A DNA stretch of 64,000 nt, from the NCBI RefSeq assembly GCF_021117405.1, contig NZ_CP088251.1, positions 3,457,001 to 3,521,000 on the forward strand, read 5' to 3'. Source of the DNA: Frateuria edaphi (GTDB taxonomy: Bacteria > Pseudomonadota > Gammaproteobacteria > Xanthomonadales > Rhodanobacteraceae). A program made the position numbers and the translations under genes. Below the pieces are notes generated by a model that worked only from the letters and a program-made list of their open reading frames with translations, was not told the DNA's origin and did no database searches. This document shows, one piece after another, positions 35,008-44,325 of the stretch (the stretch's first letter is position 1; each line of letters starts with the position of its first letter).

Positions 35008-35036
35008 AGTCTGGACAGCGATGACAACGTTGTCAA
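35008..35036 (-). promoter_or_regulatory. Promoter for glk and the receptor-hexosaminidase unit
   Basis: On the minus strand TTGACA (35036-35031) is a full consensus -35 box, followed after 17 bases by CAGACT (35013-35008), a weak -10 box. The operator at 35022-35035 overlaps the -35 box, so repressor binding would exclude RNA polymerase. Confidence 0.55.
35022..35035. promoter_or_regulatory. LacI-type operator TGACAACGTTGTCA (NagR-like)
   Basis: This is a perfect 14-base palindrome with the central CG step typical of LacI-family sites. It resembles the TGACA-N4-TGTCA motif reported for NagR regulators of proteobacterial GlcNAc regulons. A LacI-family gene lies at 36726 in the same cluster. 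It overlaps the -35 box of the leftward promoter. Confidence 0.75.
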
Positions 35037-35263
35037 CGCGTTTTGGCGGCATTTTTGGAAGGTGGGTTTACGCGCCGCAACATGGATCGACGAACTAATG
35101 GCCGCGACATATGAAAAACTCGCGTCAAAGCCGCGATGCAGCTCACTTTGGCCGCTTTGCTCCGGCTTTGAGCGCGATGGCGCAGTGCGTCAGCGACACG
35201 GCGGATAGGCCATTGGTTGGTGCCATAAATGGGCGCGCTGGAAAGGCTCGCGACAGACATAAA

Positions 35264-35292
35264 TTGACAACGATGGCCAGCGAGGCCATAAA
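35264..35292 (+). promoter_or_regulatory. Promoter for nagP with a half-operator
   Basis: TTGACA (35264-35269) and CATAAA (35287-35292) are 17 bases apart. TGACAACG (35265-35272) inside the -35 region repeats the left half of the 35022 operator; the right half is degenerate (ATGGCCA). The predicted leader is about 60 bases. Confidence 0.55.
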
Positions 35293-35358
35293 GCCGGCCG
35301 GGGGAGCGCCCGCTGACGGCGCTCGCATCGCCATGCGTTTGCCTGACGGGAGCCGTCC

Positions 35359-36660
35359 ATGTCGTCCACCACGCTCGCGACCGATCAACCCAGGCCCTCG
35401 GCGCTGGGGCCGATGCTGGTGATCGGGCTGTTGTTCTTCATCTTCGGCTTCGTGACCTGGCTCAATGGGCCGTTGATCGCCTTCGTCAAGCTCGCCTTCC
35501 AGGTGGAAGACGTCTACGCGTTCCTCGTGCCGTTCGCCTTCTACATTTCCTATTTCGTGTTCTCGCTTCCGGCGTCGATGGTCTTGCGGCGCACCGGCAT
35601 GAAGAAGGGCATGGCGCTGGGACTGTTCGTGATGGCCGTCGGCGCGATGGCGTTCGGCCAGTTCGCGACCATGCGCATTTTCGCCGGCGCGTTGGTGGGC
35701 CTGTTCGTGATCGGCGCAGGCCTGTCGCTGCTGCAGACGGCGTCCAATCCCTACATCAGCATCCTGGGACCGATCGAAAGCGCGGCACAGCGCATCGCGG
35801 TGATGGGCATCTGCAACAAGGTGGCCGGCATCCTCGCGCCGATCCTGATCGGCTCGCTGGTGCTGGCCGGCATCGGCGACATCGACGCGCAGGTCCACGC
35901 GGCGGCCACGCCGCAGGCGCGCGAAGCGCTGCTGGATGCGTTCGCCGCGAAGATCCATGCGCCCTACCTGGGCATGGCCGTGCTGCTGGCGCTGCTGGCG
36001 ATGTGGATCGTGCGATCGTCGCTGCCGGAGATCCGCCCGGCCAGCGCCAACAGCGAGCAGGCGGATGATGCCGACACCAGCATCCTGGGCTTTCCACACC
36101 TGTGGCTGGGCGTGCTGTGCCTGTTCGTGTACGTGGGCGTGGAAGTGATGGCGGGCGACGCGATCGGTACCTACGGCGCCGGGTTCCACCTGCCGCTGGA
36201 CCAGACCAAGTTCTTCACCGCCTTCACCCTGGGCGGCATGTTGCTCGGCTACGTGGCCGGCCTGGTGCTGATCCCGCGCATCATCTCGCAGCAACGCTAC
36301 CTTGCGGTGTCGGCGGTGCTGGGCGTGCTGTTCAGCGTGTGCGCCTATCTCACCCGGGGCTATGTCTCGGTCGGCTTCGTGGCGGCGCTGGGGTTCGCCA
36401 ACGCGATGATGTGGCCGGCGATCTTTCCGCTGGCGATCAACCGGCTGGGCCGCCACACCGAGGCCGGCTCGGCGCTGCTGATCATGGGCATCGCCGGCGG
36501 CGCGGTGGTGCCGCAGCTGTTCGCACACCTGAAGACGCACTACGACTTCCAGTTGGTGTTCGCGGCGCTGATGGTGCCCTGCTACCTCTACATCCTGTTC
36601 TACGGCTTGCGTGGTTACCGCGTGGGCCTGCGTGATGGCGATGGCGCGCGCCCGCAGTGA
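35359..36660 (+). CDS. nagP: N-acetylglucosamine MFS transporter NagP
   Basis: This 433-residue inner-membrane permease of the FucP/NagP group has about 12 helices. Visible are FFIFGFVTWLNGPLIAF at the first helix and LQTASNPYISILGP, which mark sugar:H+ symporters of this group. It imports N-acetylglucosamine released in the periplasm. GACGGGAG precedes the ATG at 35359. It is the first gene of a rightward unit with a LacI-type repressor, NagB-II and NagA. Confidence 0.9.
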   Translation: MSSTTLATDQPRPSALGPMLVIGLLFFIFGFVTWLNGPLIAFVKLAFQVEDVYAFLVPFAFYISYFVFSLPASMVLRRTGMKKGMALGLFVMAVGAMAFGQFATMRIFAGALVGLFVIGAGLSLLQTASNPYISILGPIESAAQRIAVMGICNKVAGILAPILIGSLVLAGIGDIDAQVHAAATPQAREALLDAFAAKIHAPYLGMAVLLALLAMWIVRSSLPEIRPASANSEQADDADTSILGFPHLWLGVLCLFVYVGVEVMAGDAIGTYGAGFHLPLDQTKFFTAFTLGGMLLGYVAGLVLIPRIISQQRYLAVSAVLGVLFSVCAYLTRGYVSVGFVAALGFANAMMWPAIFPLAINRLGRHTEAGSALLIMGIAGGAVVPQLFAHLKTHYDFQLVFAALMVPCYLYILFYGLRGYRVGLRDGDGARPQ

Positions 36661-36725
36661 AGGCACCGCCACGCCGGCGTGGCGGTGGGCTAGGATGGCG
36701 CGCCAGCCCTGCGGAGAACCCGTCG

Positions 36726-37757
36726 TTGCGTCACGCCACCATCAAGGACGTCGCCAAGCGCGCCGGCGTGTCGCTGAAGACCGTATCGCGGGTGATCAAT
36801 CGCGAAGCCTCGGTACGCGAGGACACGCGCGAGAAGGTCGAGCGGGCGATCGAGGCGCTGGGCTACCGTCCCAACCTCTCCGCGCGCAGCCTGCGCGCGG
36901 CGCATTCCTATGCGATCGGACTGGTCTACGACAATCCGAACGCGCACTACGTCATCAGCATGCAGAACGGCGTGCTGTCGGCCTGCCGCGAGCGCGGCTT
37001 CGGCCTGCAGATCCATCCCTGCGATTCGACCTCGCCGCAACTGGCCGAGGAGCTGTGCGCATTGGTGCGCCGCTCCCGCCTGGCCGGCCTGGTGCTGGCG
37101 CCCCCGATGTCCGAGCAGCCGCAGCTGATCGCCACGTTGAAGGCCCACGACATCGCCTTCGTGCGCATCCTGGCGGCGCGCACCGATCCGGCCGACGGCT
37201 CGCCCTGCGTCTGGGTGGACGACCGCGACGCGGCGTATGCGATCACCGAGCATCTGATCCAGCTTGGCCACACGCGGATCGGCTTCCTGTGGGGCGAGCC
37301 GCATCATCGTTCCAGCCCCGAGCGCTACCAGGGCTATGCCGATGCACTCAAGGACTACGGCATCGCGCTCAACAAGAAGCTGATCCTGCCGGGACGCTAC
37401 GCGTTCGACGACGGCTTCCGCGGGGCGCGCAAGCTGCTGGCGCTGAAGGAGCCGCCGACCGCGATCTTCGGCAGCAACGACGAGATCGCTGCTGGCGTGC
37501 TGGCGGCGGCACGGTCGGCCGGGCTGGACGTGCCGTGGGATCTGTCGATCGCCGGCTTCGAGGACAACCCGTTTTCCAAGCAGGCCTGGCCGGCGCTGAC
37601 CACCGCGCGGCAGTCGACCGCCGAGATCGGGCGGCATGCGGCGTTGCGCCTGATGGCCGAACTGCAGCAGGGCGCATCGGCGCCGGATACCGGGAACGAG
37701 GGATTCGTGCCGGAGCTGGTGGTGCGCGGGTCGACGGCACCGCCGCGGAAAAGCTGA
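36726..37757 (+). CDS. nagR: LacI-family repressor of the GlcNAc regulon (NagR-like)
   Basis: This is a repressor of about 343 residues. The N-terminal HTH (ATIKDVAKRAGVSLKTVSRV) is followed by the hinge helix (NLSARSLRAA) and a periplasmic-binding-protein-like effector domain (about 60-335). I chose the TTG at 36726 because GGAG lies upstream and it puts the HTH at residue 4, as is normal for LacI proteins. A GTG at 36657 overlapping the nagP stop would add 23 proline/arginine-rich residues. The effector is probably GlcNAc-6-P or a related sugar phosphate (inferred). The likely target is the operator at 35022-35035. Confidence 0.88.
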   Translation: MRHATIKDVAKRAGVSLKTVSRVINREASVREDTREKVERAIEALGYRPNLSARSLRAAHSYAIGLVYDNPNAHYVISMQNGVLSACRERGFGLQIHPCDSTSPQLAEELCALVRRSRLAGLVLAPPMSEQPQLIATLKAHDIAFVRILAARTDPADGSPCVWVDDRDAAYAITEHLIQLGHTRIGFLWGEPHHRSSPERYQGYADALKDYGIALNKKLILPGRYAFDDGFRGARKLLALKEPPTAIFGSNDEIAAGVLAAARSAGLDVPWDLSIAGFEDNPFSKQAWPALTTARQSTAEIGRHAALRLMAELQQGASAPDTGNEGFVPELVVRGSTAPPRKS

Positions 37758-37873
37758 AGCTTCGTTCGGGCAGGACCTCCCGCCTCGTGCCCTCCCCGCC
37801 CAGAGGCTGGCGTGAGGTCTCCTCGCCGCCGCACACCCCTACTTTCTCCGAACGCCCACCCACCCTTCGGGCG

Positions 37874-37894
37874 CCCTCTCCCGGAAGGAGAGGG
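37874..37894. repeat. Dispersed palindromic repeat, copy 4
   Basis: CCCTCTCC-CGGAA-GGAGAGGG lies in the 167-base gap between the LacI-type gene and nagB-II, inside an apparent transcription unit. It may influence relative expression of the downstream genes. Confidence 0.65.
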
Positions 37895-37924
37895 AACGCG
37901 CATGCGCATTTCCCCGGGATCCCC

Positions 37925-38959
37925 ATGAAATCACCCCATGACACCCTGATGTACCAGGAGGCGCAGTCGGCCGCCGACGTGATCGCGCACCAGCTCGCCG
38001 CCAACGCCGGGCTGCTGACCGAGCTCGGCGAGCGGCTGCGCACGCAGCCGCCGCGCTGCATCGTCACCTGTGCGCGCGGCAGCTCCGACCATGCCGCCGC
38101 CTACGCGAAGTACGTGTTCGAGACACGCCTGGGCGTGGTCACCGCGTCGGCCTCGCCGGCGGTGAGTTCGATTTACGACGCGCCGCTGCAACTGGACGGT
38201 GCGCTGTTCCTGGCGATCTCCCAATCGGGCAAGAGCCCGGACCTGCTGCTCAGTGCCCAGGCAGCCAGGGCGGCCGGCGCGCAAGTGGTGGCGCTGGTCA
38301 ACGACACCGATTCCCCGCTCGCGCGGTTGGCCGACACGGTGGTGCCCTTGCACGCAGGTCCCGAGCGCAGCGTCGCGGCCACCAAGAGCTACCTGGCCAC
38401 CCTCTCGGCGGTGCTGCAGCTGACCGCCTGCTGGAGCGGCGACGAGGCGCTGCACGGCGCGCTCGACCGGCTGCCCGGCGACCTGCGCCAGGGTTGGGAG
38501 GCGGACTGGCGCGCGCTCGGGGAGGGCCTGCGCGAGGTACACAACCTGTTCGTGGTCGGCCGGGGCTACGGCTTCGGCGCCGCGCTCGAAGCCGCGCTGA
38601 AATTCAAGGAAACCTGCGGCCTGCACGCCGAGGCCTTCAGTGCGGCGGAAGTGAAGCACGGACCGATGGCGCTGGTCGGCACCGGCTTCCCCGTGCTGGT
38701 GTTCGCCCAGGAAGACGGCTCGCTGGAGGGCACCCTCGCGGTCGCTGCCGAGTTCCGCGCGCGTGGCGCGCGGGTCTGGGTGGCCGCGCCCGGCGCGAGC
38801 GGCCCCGACGCGTTGGCGCTGCCGGCCGGCGTGCCGGCGATCACCACGCCGCTGCTCGCGGTGCAGAGTTTCTATCGCGCAGCCAGCGCGCTTTCACTGG
38901 CGCGCGGCTACGATCCGGATGTTCCGCCGCACCTGCGAAAAGTCACGGAGACGTTGTGA
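37925..38959 (+). CDS. nagB-II: Glucosamine-6-phosphate deaminase, SIS type (NagB-II)
   Basis: This 344-residue enzyme has two SIS sugar-isomerase domains and no glutaminase domain, so it is the deaminating relative of GlmS. It converts glucosamine-6-phosphate to fructose-6-phosphate and ammonia. Visible are ARGSSDHAA and SQSGKSPD in the first SIS domain, RGYGFGAALEAALKFKE, and AEVKHGPMAL in the second. The stop codon overlaps the nagA start by one base (TGATG). No strong ribosome binding site precedes the ATG at 37925. Confidence 0.9.
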   Translation: MKSPHDTLMYQEAQSAADVIAHQLAANAGLLTELGERLRTQPPRCIVTCARGSSDHAAAYAKYVFETRLGVVTASASPAVSSIYDAPLQLDGALFLAISQSGKSPDLLLSAQAARAAGAQVVALVNDTDSPLARLADTVVPLHAGPERSVAATKSYLATLSAVLQLTACWSGDEALHGALDRLPGDLRQGWEADWRALGEGLREVHNLFVVGRGYGFGAALEAALKFKETCGLHAEAFSAAEVKHGPMALVGTGFPVLVFAQEDGSLEGTLAVAAEFRARGARVWVAAPGASGPDALALPAGVPAITTPLLAVQSFYRAASALSLARGYDPDVPPHLRKVTETL

Positions 38960-40113
38960 TGCTTCAGCCCCTACTCGCCCTGGTCCACGGTCGCGTGCTG
39001 ACCGACGAGGGCCTGCGCGAGGATGTCGTGGTGCTCGTGCGCGAAGGCCACGTGCTCGCGCTGGCCGCGCCCGACGATCCGCGCGTGGCGCAGGCGCAAC
39101 GCCACGACCTGGCCGGCGCGCTGCTGCTGCCCGGCTTCATCGACGTGCAGGTCAACGGGGGCGGCGGGCTGTTGTTCAACGACGCGCCCACGGTGGAGGC
39201 GCTGCGCGGCATCGCCCTGGCGCACCGGCGCTTCGGCACCACCGGCCTGCTGCCTACCCTGATCACCGACACCGCCGCCAAGATGCGCGCGGCGCTGGAC
39301 GCCGTGGACGCGGCGATCGCGCAATCGGTGCCCGGCATCCTCGGCATCCACCTCGAAGGTCCCTTCCTCGCCCCCGCGCGCAAAGGCATCCACGATGCCT
39401 CGCTGTTCCGCACGCCCGACACCGATGACCTGCTCGCGCTCACCGCGCAGCGCCGCGGCGTGGTCATGCTGACCCTCGCGCCCGAGCAGGTGGCGCCGCC
39501 GGTGATCGCGCGCCTGGCCGAGGCCGGCGTGCGCGTGGTCGCCGGCCACACGGGCGCCGACTACGCCACCACGCGCGCCGCGCTGGATGCGGGCGTGTGC
39601 GGCTTTACCCATCTCTACAACGCCATGACCCCGCTCACCAGCCGCGAGCCAGGCGTGGTCGGCGCGGCGCTGGACGATCCGGCCAGCTGGTGCGGGCTGA
39701 TCGTCGACGGCCACCACGTGCACCCGGCCTCGCTGCGCATCGCCATCAACGCCAAGCCGCCGGGCAAATGCGTGCTGGTCACCGACGCGATGCCGCCGGT
39801 CGGCAGCGCGCGCGCGGAGTACGTGCTCAATGGCCAGACCATCGTCGCGCGCGACGGCATCTGCATGAACGACTCGGGCGTGCTCGCCGGCAGCGCGCTG
39901 GACATGGCCGGCGCCGTGCGCAACACGGTCAACCTGCTCGGGCTGCCACTGGCCGAGGCATCGCGCATGGCCAGCACCTATCCGGCCGAGTGGCTCGGAC
40001 TGGAACAGACCCACGGCCGCATCGCGCCCGGCCAGCGTGCCGACTTCGCCGTGCTGGACGACACGCTGCACGTGCGCGAGACCTGGATCGGCGGCGAACG
40101 CCGGATCGCGTGA
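38959..40113 (+). CDS. nagA: N-acetylglucosamine-6-phosphate deacetylase
   Basis: This 384-residue metal-dependent amidohydrolase removes acetate from GlcNAc-6-phosphate in the cytoplasm. Motifs visible are PGFIDVQVNGGGG, the HLEGPFL metal ligand, AGHTGA, the THLYNAM histidine, DGHHVHP and the catalytic Asp in VTDAM. The length is normal for the family. It directly follows NagB-II, the next enzyme of the pathway, and is the last gene of the rightward unit. Confidence 0.95.
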   Translation: MLQPLLALVHGRVLTDEGLREDVVVLVREGHVLALAAPDDPRVAQAQRHDLAGALLLPGFIDVQVNGGGGLLFNDAPTVEALRGIALAHRRFGTTGLLPTLITDTAAKMRAALDAVDAAIAQSVPGILGIHLEGPFLAPARKGIHDASLFRTPDTDDLLALTAQRRGVVMLTLAPEQVAPPVIARLAEAGVRVVAGHTGADYATTRAALDAGVCGFTHLYNAMTPLTSREPGVVGAALDDPASWCGLIVDGHHVHPASLRIAINAKPPGKCVLVTDAMPPVGSARAEYVLNGQTIVARDGICMNDSGVLAGSALDMAGAVRNTVNLLGLPLAEASRMASTYPAEWLGLEQTHGRIAPGQRADFAVLDDTLHVRETWIGGERRIA

Positions 40114-40244
40114 TCGACGGTCGACGCGGCCGGCCGAACTGACACCGGCGCCGCTGCCGCAACGACCGCGAGGCGCCCCCACGGCAATCCGTGCCGCAGT
40201 CCCGCGGCCGCGGTCCGGCATCCCGTCCCGATGGACCACAGCGA

Positions 40245-42341
40245 CTACGGTCGCGACGGCGCGAGCCCCGCCGCCTGCAGGTCGCTGCCGGCGATGCGCA
40301 GGCTGCGCGCGAGATACTCGCGCAGCACCGGATCCAGCGGCTCGGGCGCGGCGCCGCCCAGATGGCGATGCAGCATCAGCACGATCAGGTAGAGCTGCGC
40401 CTCGCGCGCCACCGGGTCGGCGTTGGAATGTCCGGCATCGGCATCGACCAGCAGGCTCACGTCCTTGCCAAGTTGCTTCAGCCGCGCGGCGTAACCCAGC
40501 ACGCCGCGGATCGCCACGCGGCGGTCTTCGCCACCGGCGTACAGCAGCAGCGGCCGGTTCATCTCCCGCGCATGGGCCAGCGGCGCCTGCGCATGCAGGC
40601 GCGCCATCGTGGCGGCGTCGCGGGGGTCGAGCGAAAGCGCGGCGAGCCAGGAATCGAGAGGGATGTAACGCGCCAGCGCCAGCGCCTCGGTGGTGCGCCC
40701 GACCCAGTCAAGGACCCAGGCGAAGTCCGGCGGCGGCACCATCGCCACGCCCACCTTGAACAGCTGCGGCTGGAAGGTGACGCCCAGCAAGGTGCTGTAA
40801 CCGCCGAAGGACGCGCCGATGATGCCTACGCGATCGGCATCGCCGATGCCCCGGCCGAGCAGCCAGCGCGTGCCTTCGACGATGTCCTGCTGCACCCGCC
40901 CGTTGCCGAAGTCGCCCTGTGCCGCCATCGAATAGCGCCGGCCCAGACCGGTGGAACCGCGGAAGTTCGGTTCGAACACCGCGTAGCCGCGATTGACCAG
41001 CGCCTGCACGAAGCCACCGCCGAACTCGTCCGGGCGCGAGGCGTTCCAGGGTCCGCCATGCACCAGCACCACCAGCGGCAGGCGTGCCGGGTCGACGCCT
41101 GGCGGCAGCCACACGAAGCCGTGCAGGCGCATGCCGTCGGAGGCGTTCCACGCGAGCGGCAGCTTGCGCGGCATCGCCGCCTCGGGCAGCCACTGCGCGG
41201 GACGGCCGTCGCGATCGGCCAGCGGCGCAAAGGCGAGGATGTCGCGCAGCCCGCCGGTGCGCACGTCGTACAGGTGCCAGCGCGCGCCGTGCAAGGTGCT
41301 GGCCTGCTCCTGGACGAGCCAGTGCGTGGCGCCGATGGCGACCTCCAGATTGCGCCCCGGATAGCGTGCTTCGAGCGTGGCCAATGCGTCGTGCGCCGCC
41401 GCGTCGAGTCCATGGCTGGCCGCCACGGTGCCGCGGTAGCTGGCGATGCGCGGCGTGCCGTCGGCCGGGTCGAGCGCGAGCGTGTCCAGATCGGCCTCGC
41501 CGCGTGGGTCATCGTGCAGCGTGGTCAGCGTTCCATCCGGCTCCAGCCGGCGCAGGCCGTCGAAACCGTCGCCGAGGTCGCTGCGCAGGAGCAGCCGGCC
41601 CCGTGTGTCGACCAGCGGCAGCGGCGCGCAACGATGCAGCCCGGTACAGCGCAGGACCTCGTGCAGGCTCCCGGATGCATCGACGCGGTGGAACACCAGC
41701 GCCGCACCTTCCACGCGCTCGACGAAGGCCAGTCGTCCGCTGCGCTCGAGCGTGGCATCGACCAGTTGCCGCGCGTCTTCCCGCAGCAGCGTCCGATGCC
41801 CCTGCATGTCCACCCGCACCAGGCGCCAGCGCTCGGGTGCGTCCAGCGAGGCCGGTACGCGCTCGCGCAGCAGTACCGCGGCCGGCTGCAGCGGGTCGAT
41901 GCGCAACAGCTCGCGCTGTTCGCGTCCGCCCAGCGGCGCGACCAGGCGCGAACCGCCCTGCCCCGCGGCAGCCACGGCGAACAGCTGGGTGGGCGAGGCG
42001 AGCAGCAGCCAGCGGCCGTCCTGCGACCAGTCGATCTGCCTGGCGTCGGTGCCGCCCAGCAGGCGCCGGGGTTCGCCGCCGTCGGCCGGCAACACCCACA
42101 GGCTGCGGTGGCCGGCCTGCTCGCGCAGGTAGGCGACCTGCCGCCCGTCGGGCGACAGCGCCACGGCCGGGGTCGCGCTGCGCACCAGGAAAGTGGCGCG
42201 GGGGTAGTGCGGCGCGACCGGACGGGCGCGTTCGCGCGCGACGGCCGCATGGAGCGCGTCGTCCGCTGCGCGGCAGGGCAGCGCCGGCAGCAGGAACGGC
42301 AGGACGCACAGGAGGCGCAGAAGTTGGATGGTCGAGCGCAT
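40245..42341 (-). CDS. S9 family prolyl oligopeptidase-like peptidase (exported)
   Basis: This 698-residue serine peptidase has a signal peptide (residues 1-25, LLRLLCVLPFLLPALPCRA). The N-terminal half is a WD40-like/beta-propeller region (about 60-400), and the C-terminal alpha/beta-hydrolase domain carries the nucleophile in GASFGGYS, the Asp in GGEDRRV and the His in DAGHSN. A VLVHGGPWN oxyanion region is also present. It probably cleaves peptides in the periplasm. GAGGAG precedes the ATG at 42341. It is transcribed away from nagA and has no obvious operon partner. Confidence 0.9.
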   Translation of the reverse strand: MRSTIQLLRLLCVLPFLLPALPCRAADDALHAAVARERARPVAPHYPRATFLVRSATPAVALSPDGRQVAYLREQAGHRSLWVLPADGGEPRRLLGGTDARQIDWSQDGRWLLLASPTQLFAVAAAGQGGSRLVAPLGGREQRELLRIDPLQPAAVLLRERVPASLDAPERWRLVRVDMQGHRTLLREDARQLVDATLERSGRLAFVERVEGAALVFHRVDASGSLHEVLRCTGLHRCAPLPLVDTRGRLLLRSDLGDGFDGLRRLEPDGTLTTLHDDPRGEADLDTLALDPADGTPRIASYRGTVAASHGLDAAAHDALATLEARYPGRNLEVAIGATHWLVQEQASTLHGARWHLYDVRTGGLRDILAFAPLADRDGRPAQWLPEAAMPRKLPLAWNASDGMRLHGFVWLPPGVDPARLPLVVLVHGGPWNASRPDEFGGGFVQALVNRGYAVFEPNFRGSTGLGRRYSMAAQGDFGNGRVQQDIVEGTRWLLGRGIGDADRVGIIGASFGGYSTLLGVTFQPQLFKVGVAMVPPPDFAWVLDWVGRTTEALALARYIPLDSWLAALSLDPRDAATMARLHAQAPLAHAREMNRPLLLYAGGEDRRVAIRGVLGYAARLKQLGKDVSLLVDADAGHSNADPVAREAQLYLIVLMLHRHLGGAAPEPLDPVLREYLARSLRIAGSDLQAAGLAPSRP

Positions 42342-42393
42342 GAGCGTCTCCTCGGGCGTCGGACGCTTCGTGGGTGGTGCGAGGCAGGAGCGA

Positions 42394-42442
42394 CCCTTCA
42401 CCCAACCCTTCCCCCTTCCTTGATGCGAGTCGGGGGAGAGGG
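42394..42442. repeat. Dispersed palindromic repeat, copy 5 (long loop)
   Basis: CCCTTCACCCAACCCTTCCCCC ... GGGGGAGAGGG flanks a 13-base TTCCTTGATGCGA-like loop, between the S9 peptidase and the ABC permease gene. It is an imperfect copy of the family. Confidence 0.5.
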
Positions 42443-42470
42443 CGCGGGTCCGGGCCGGCGGGAAAGCGGG

Positions 42471-44315
42471 CTACGCGGCGGCCGGTTCCAGGCGCGTGCG
42501 GGGCGCGGGCTCATGGGCCGGATAGAGCAGCCACAGGCTGGCCAGCGCCGGCAGGCCGATCGCGCCGCAGGCGACCACCCAGGCGACCTTCCCCAGCAAC
42601 GACAGCGGGCGGAGGCGCACCAGCCACAGCGCGGCCAGCGACGCCACCAGCATCAACGCGCCGGCCAGCCACAGGATCGCCCGCGGCCTCGGTTCCGGGT
42701 TGGCGACCTGCATCGGATCGGGCGCGGCGAACAGGCCGGTCACGCCCTGGCGCAACGCATACAGCGCGGGCGAGGGCCACCACGACTGGTAGCGGAACCA
42801 TGCCGGGTAGTCGAACGCGATCGGCCGCCGCGCCGCGAGCGTGACGCGGCCGTCGTCGTGCACCCAGGTGACGGTCTGGTACGGCGCGGCGCCCGCCATC
42901 GTGTAGTCGTAGTTGGTGTATGCGTTGGAGACCAGGTAGCCGTCGACCAGCTCGATCAGTTCCAGGTTGTGCAGGCCGCCGGGACCGCCGGGAATGGGCA
43001 TGCGCTGGCGCGGACGGAGCAGGTTTTCGCTCGCCACCACGTCGCGGCCGTCGAAGAAATACAGCGCCCGGTTGCTTAGGGCGACCAGGTTCTCGCCGAC
43101 CGGCGCGGTGGCAAGCAGCCACTCGCCGTCCGGCAACCGGATGCGCGGGAACACGCGGCCGGTTTCGCTCACGTAGTGGTAGAGCATGTTGCCGGCCAGC
43201 AGGCTGCGGTCTTCCTTCGGCTGGCCGGGGAGTCCACGGGTGGCCACGGCTGGCGCGGGGAACGCCGCGTTGGCGTCGCCCACGCCGAGCGTGCCGACGG
43301 CACGGCCGCCGGCGATGCGGTAGCCGGACAGGCGCATGCGGTCGTGGCTGAAGGTCCAGCGCACGCCGCGCGCCGGGTCGTCGAAGTCGACCGGCGCGGC
43401 ATTGGTGAGCGCACCGCGAACCGGCACCTCGTCGAGATCCGGCGCGATCGCCACCACGTCCGACAGCGCCACCTGTTCGCGCCACAACGGCGCTTCCGGT
43501 GCGGTACTGGCCGCCAGCCCGGCGAGCATGCGCTGCTGCGGCGTCATGCGCTCGGTTTCGTTCTGGCCGCCGCGCGGCGGCGTGTCGGTGTTGTTCGGAT
43601 GGGTGCCCTGCACCATCCAGATGACCTGCGCGCCGACCTGGACCACCACGATGATCGCCACATAGACGGCCATTTGCAGCGGCAAGGCCAGCAGCACGGT
43701 CGCCCCCAGGCTTCGCGGCGGCGCCGACAGATCCGGCTTGAACGACGCCACCGCCATCGCGGCAAGCCAAGCCAGGGCGAAGACCTGCATCAGCAACGCC
43801 CACGCACCGCTGGCCTGGCTGGCGACCGGCACCAGCAGCAGCACCAGCGCGGCGACCGCGCTGCGCGGGCGGCCCAACATGCAGCAGGCACCGGCGAGGT
43901 AGCCGCAGGCGGCCAGCGACCATGCCGCCAGCGGAAGCAGCCAGTGGCGCAGGTCGACCACGCGCGCGGTAAGCCCGGCCTGGTAGGCGGCGGCCAGCAG
44001 CACCGGCAGCGCCACCGCGACTGCCAGCCACACCAGCCCCGCGCCGAGCAGCGCGGTGGCGATGCGCCCCGGTGCGAGCGGGCGGTGCAGCAGGTTTAGC
44101 CACACGTTCGGGCGGCGATAGCTGCCCATCTGGTAAAGCCCCAGGAGCACGCCGGCCAGCACGTCGACACCACCGAATACGCGGTAGACGAAGATCGGCT
44201 GCTGGGCCAGGTCGACCAGGCGGGTGAAGAACAGCAGCACCAGCAGATGCACCGCGAACGCACCGAGCGCCCAGCCGCGGAAGCGCAGCAGCTCGGCCTT
44301 GATCAGGTCACGCAT
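42471..44315 (-). CDS. ABC transporter permease with a large extramembrane domain
   Basis: This 614-residue membrane protein partners with the ATPase encoded immediately upstream. About six N-terminal helices (residues 15-235) form an ABC-2-type core. Then comes a soluble domain of about 300 residues (about 240-545) rich in Asp, Gly and aromatic residues with a beta-propeller-like repeat feel (LYFFDGRDVV, ELVDGYLVSN). Two C-terminal helices follow. The soluble part is unusual for ABC-2 permeases. The gene starts 10 bases after the ATPase stop. The substrate is unknown; YtrA-type regulation suggests a role in envelope stress. Confidence 0.75.
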   Translation of the reverse strand: MRDLIKAELLRFRGWALGAFAVHLLVLLFFTRLVDLAQQPIFVYRVFGGVDVLAGVLLGLYQMGSYRRPNVWLNLLHRPLAPGRIATALLGAGLVWLAVAVALPVLLAAAYQAGLTARVVDLRHWLLPLAAWSLAACGYLAGACCMLGRPRSAVAALVLLLVPVASQASGAWALLMQVFALAWLAAMAVASFKPDLSAPPRSLGATVLLALPLQMAVYVAIIVVVQVGAQVIWMVQGTHPNNTDTPPRGGQNETERMTPQQRMLAGLAASTAPEAPLWREQVALSDVVAIAPDLDEVPVRGALTNAAPVDFDDPARGVRWTFSHDRMRLSGYRIAGGRAVGTLGVGDANAAFPAPAVATRGLPGQPKEDRSLLAGNMLYHYVSETGRVFPRIRLPDGEWLLATAPVGENLVALSNRALYFFDGRDVVASENLLRPRQRMPIPGGPGGLHNLELIELVDGYLVSNAYTNYDYTMAGAAPYQTVTWVHDDGRVTLAARRPIAFDYPAWFRYQSWWPSPALYALRQGVTGLFAAPDPMQVANPEPRPRAILWLAGALMLVASLAALWLVRLRPLSLLGKVAWVVACGAIGLPALASLWLLYPAHEPAPRTRLEPAAA

Positions 44316-44325
44316 GTCGCCCTCC

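Larger units (their letters stand above)
34956..35358. other. Divergent regulatory region between glk and nagP
   Basis: These 403 bases contain no gene. They hold a leftward promoter (35008-35036) and a rightward promoter (35264-35292), each with a consensus TTGACA whose sequence runs into TGACAACG. The left one continues into the perfect dyad at 35022-35035. No riboswitch-like structure was recognised. Confidence 0.6.

Noticed and set aside
40191-43079. A 962-codon open frame opposite the S9 peptidase
   Set aside because: The peptidase carries a signal peptide and the full catalytic triad; the opposite frame is Gln/Arg/Ala-rich shadow sequence.
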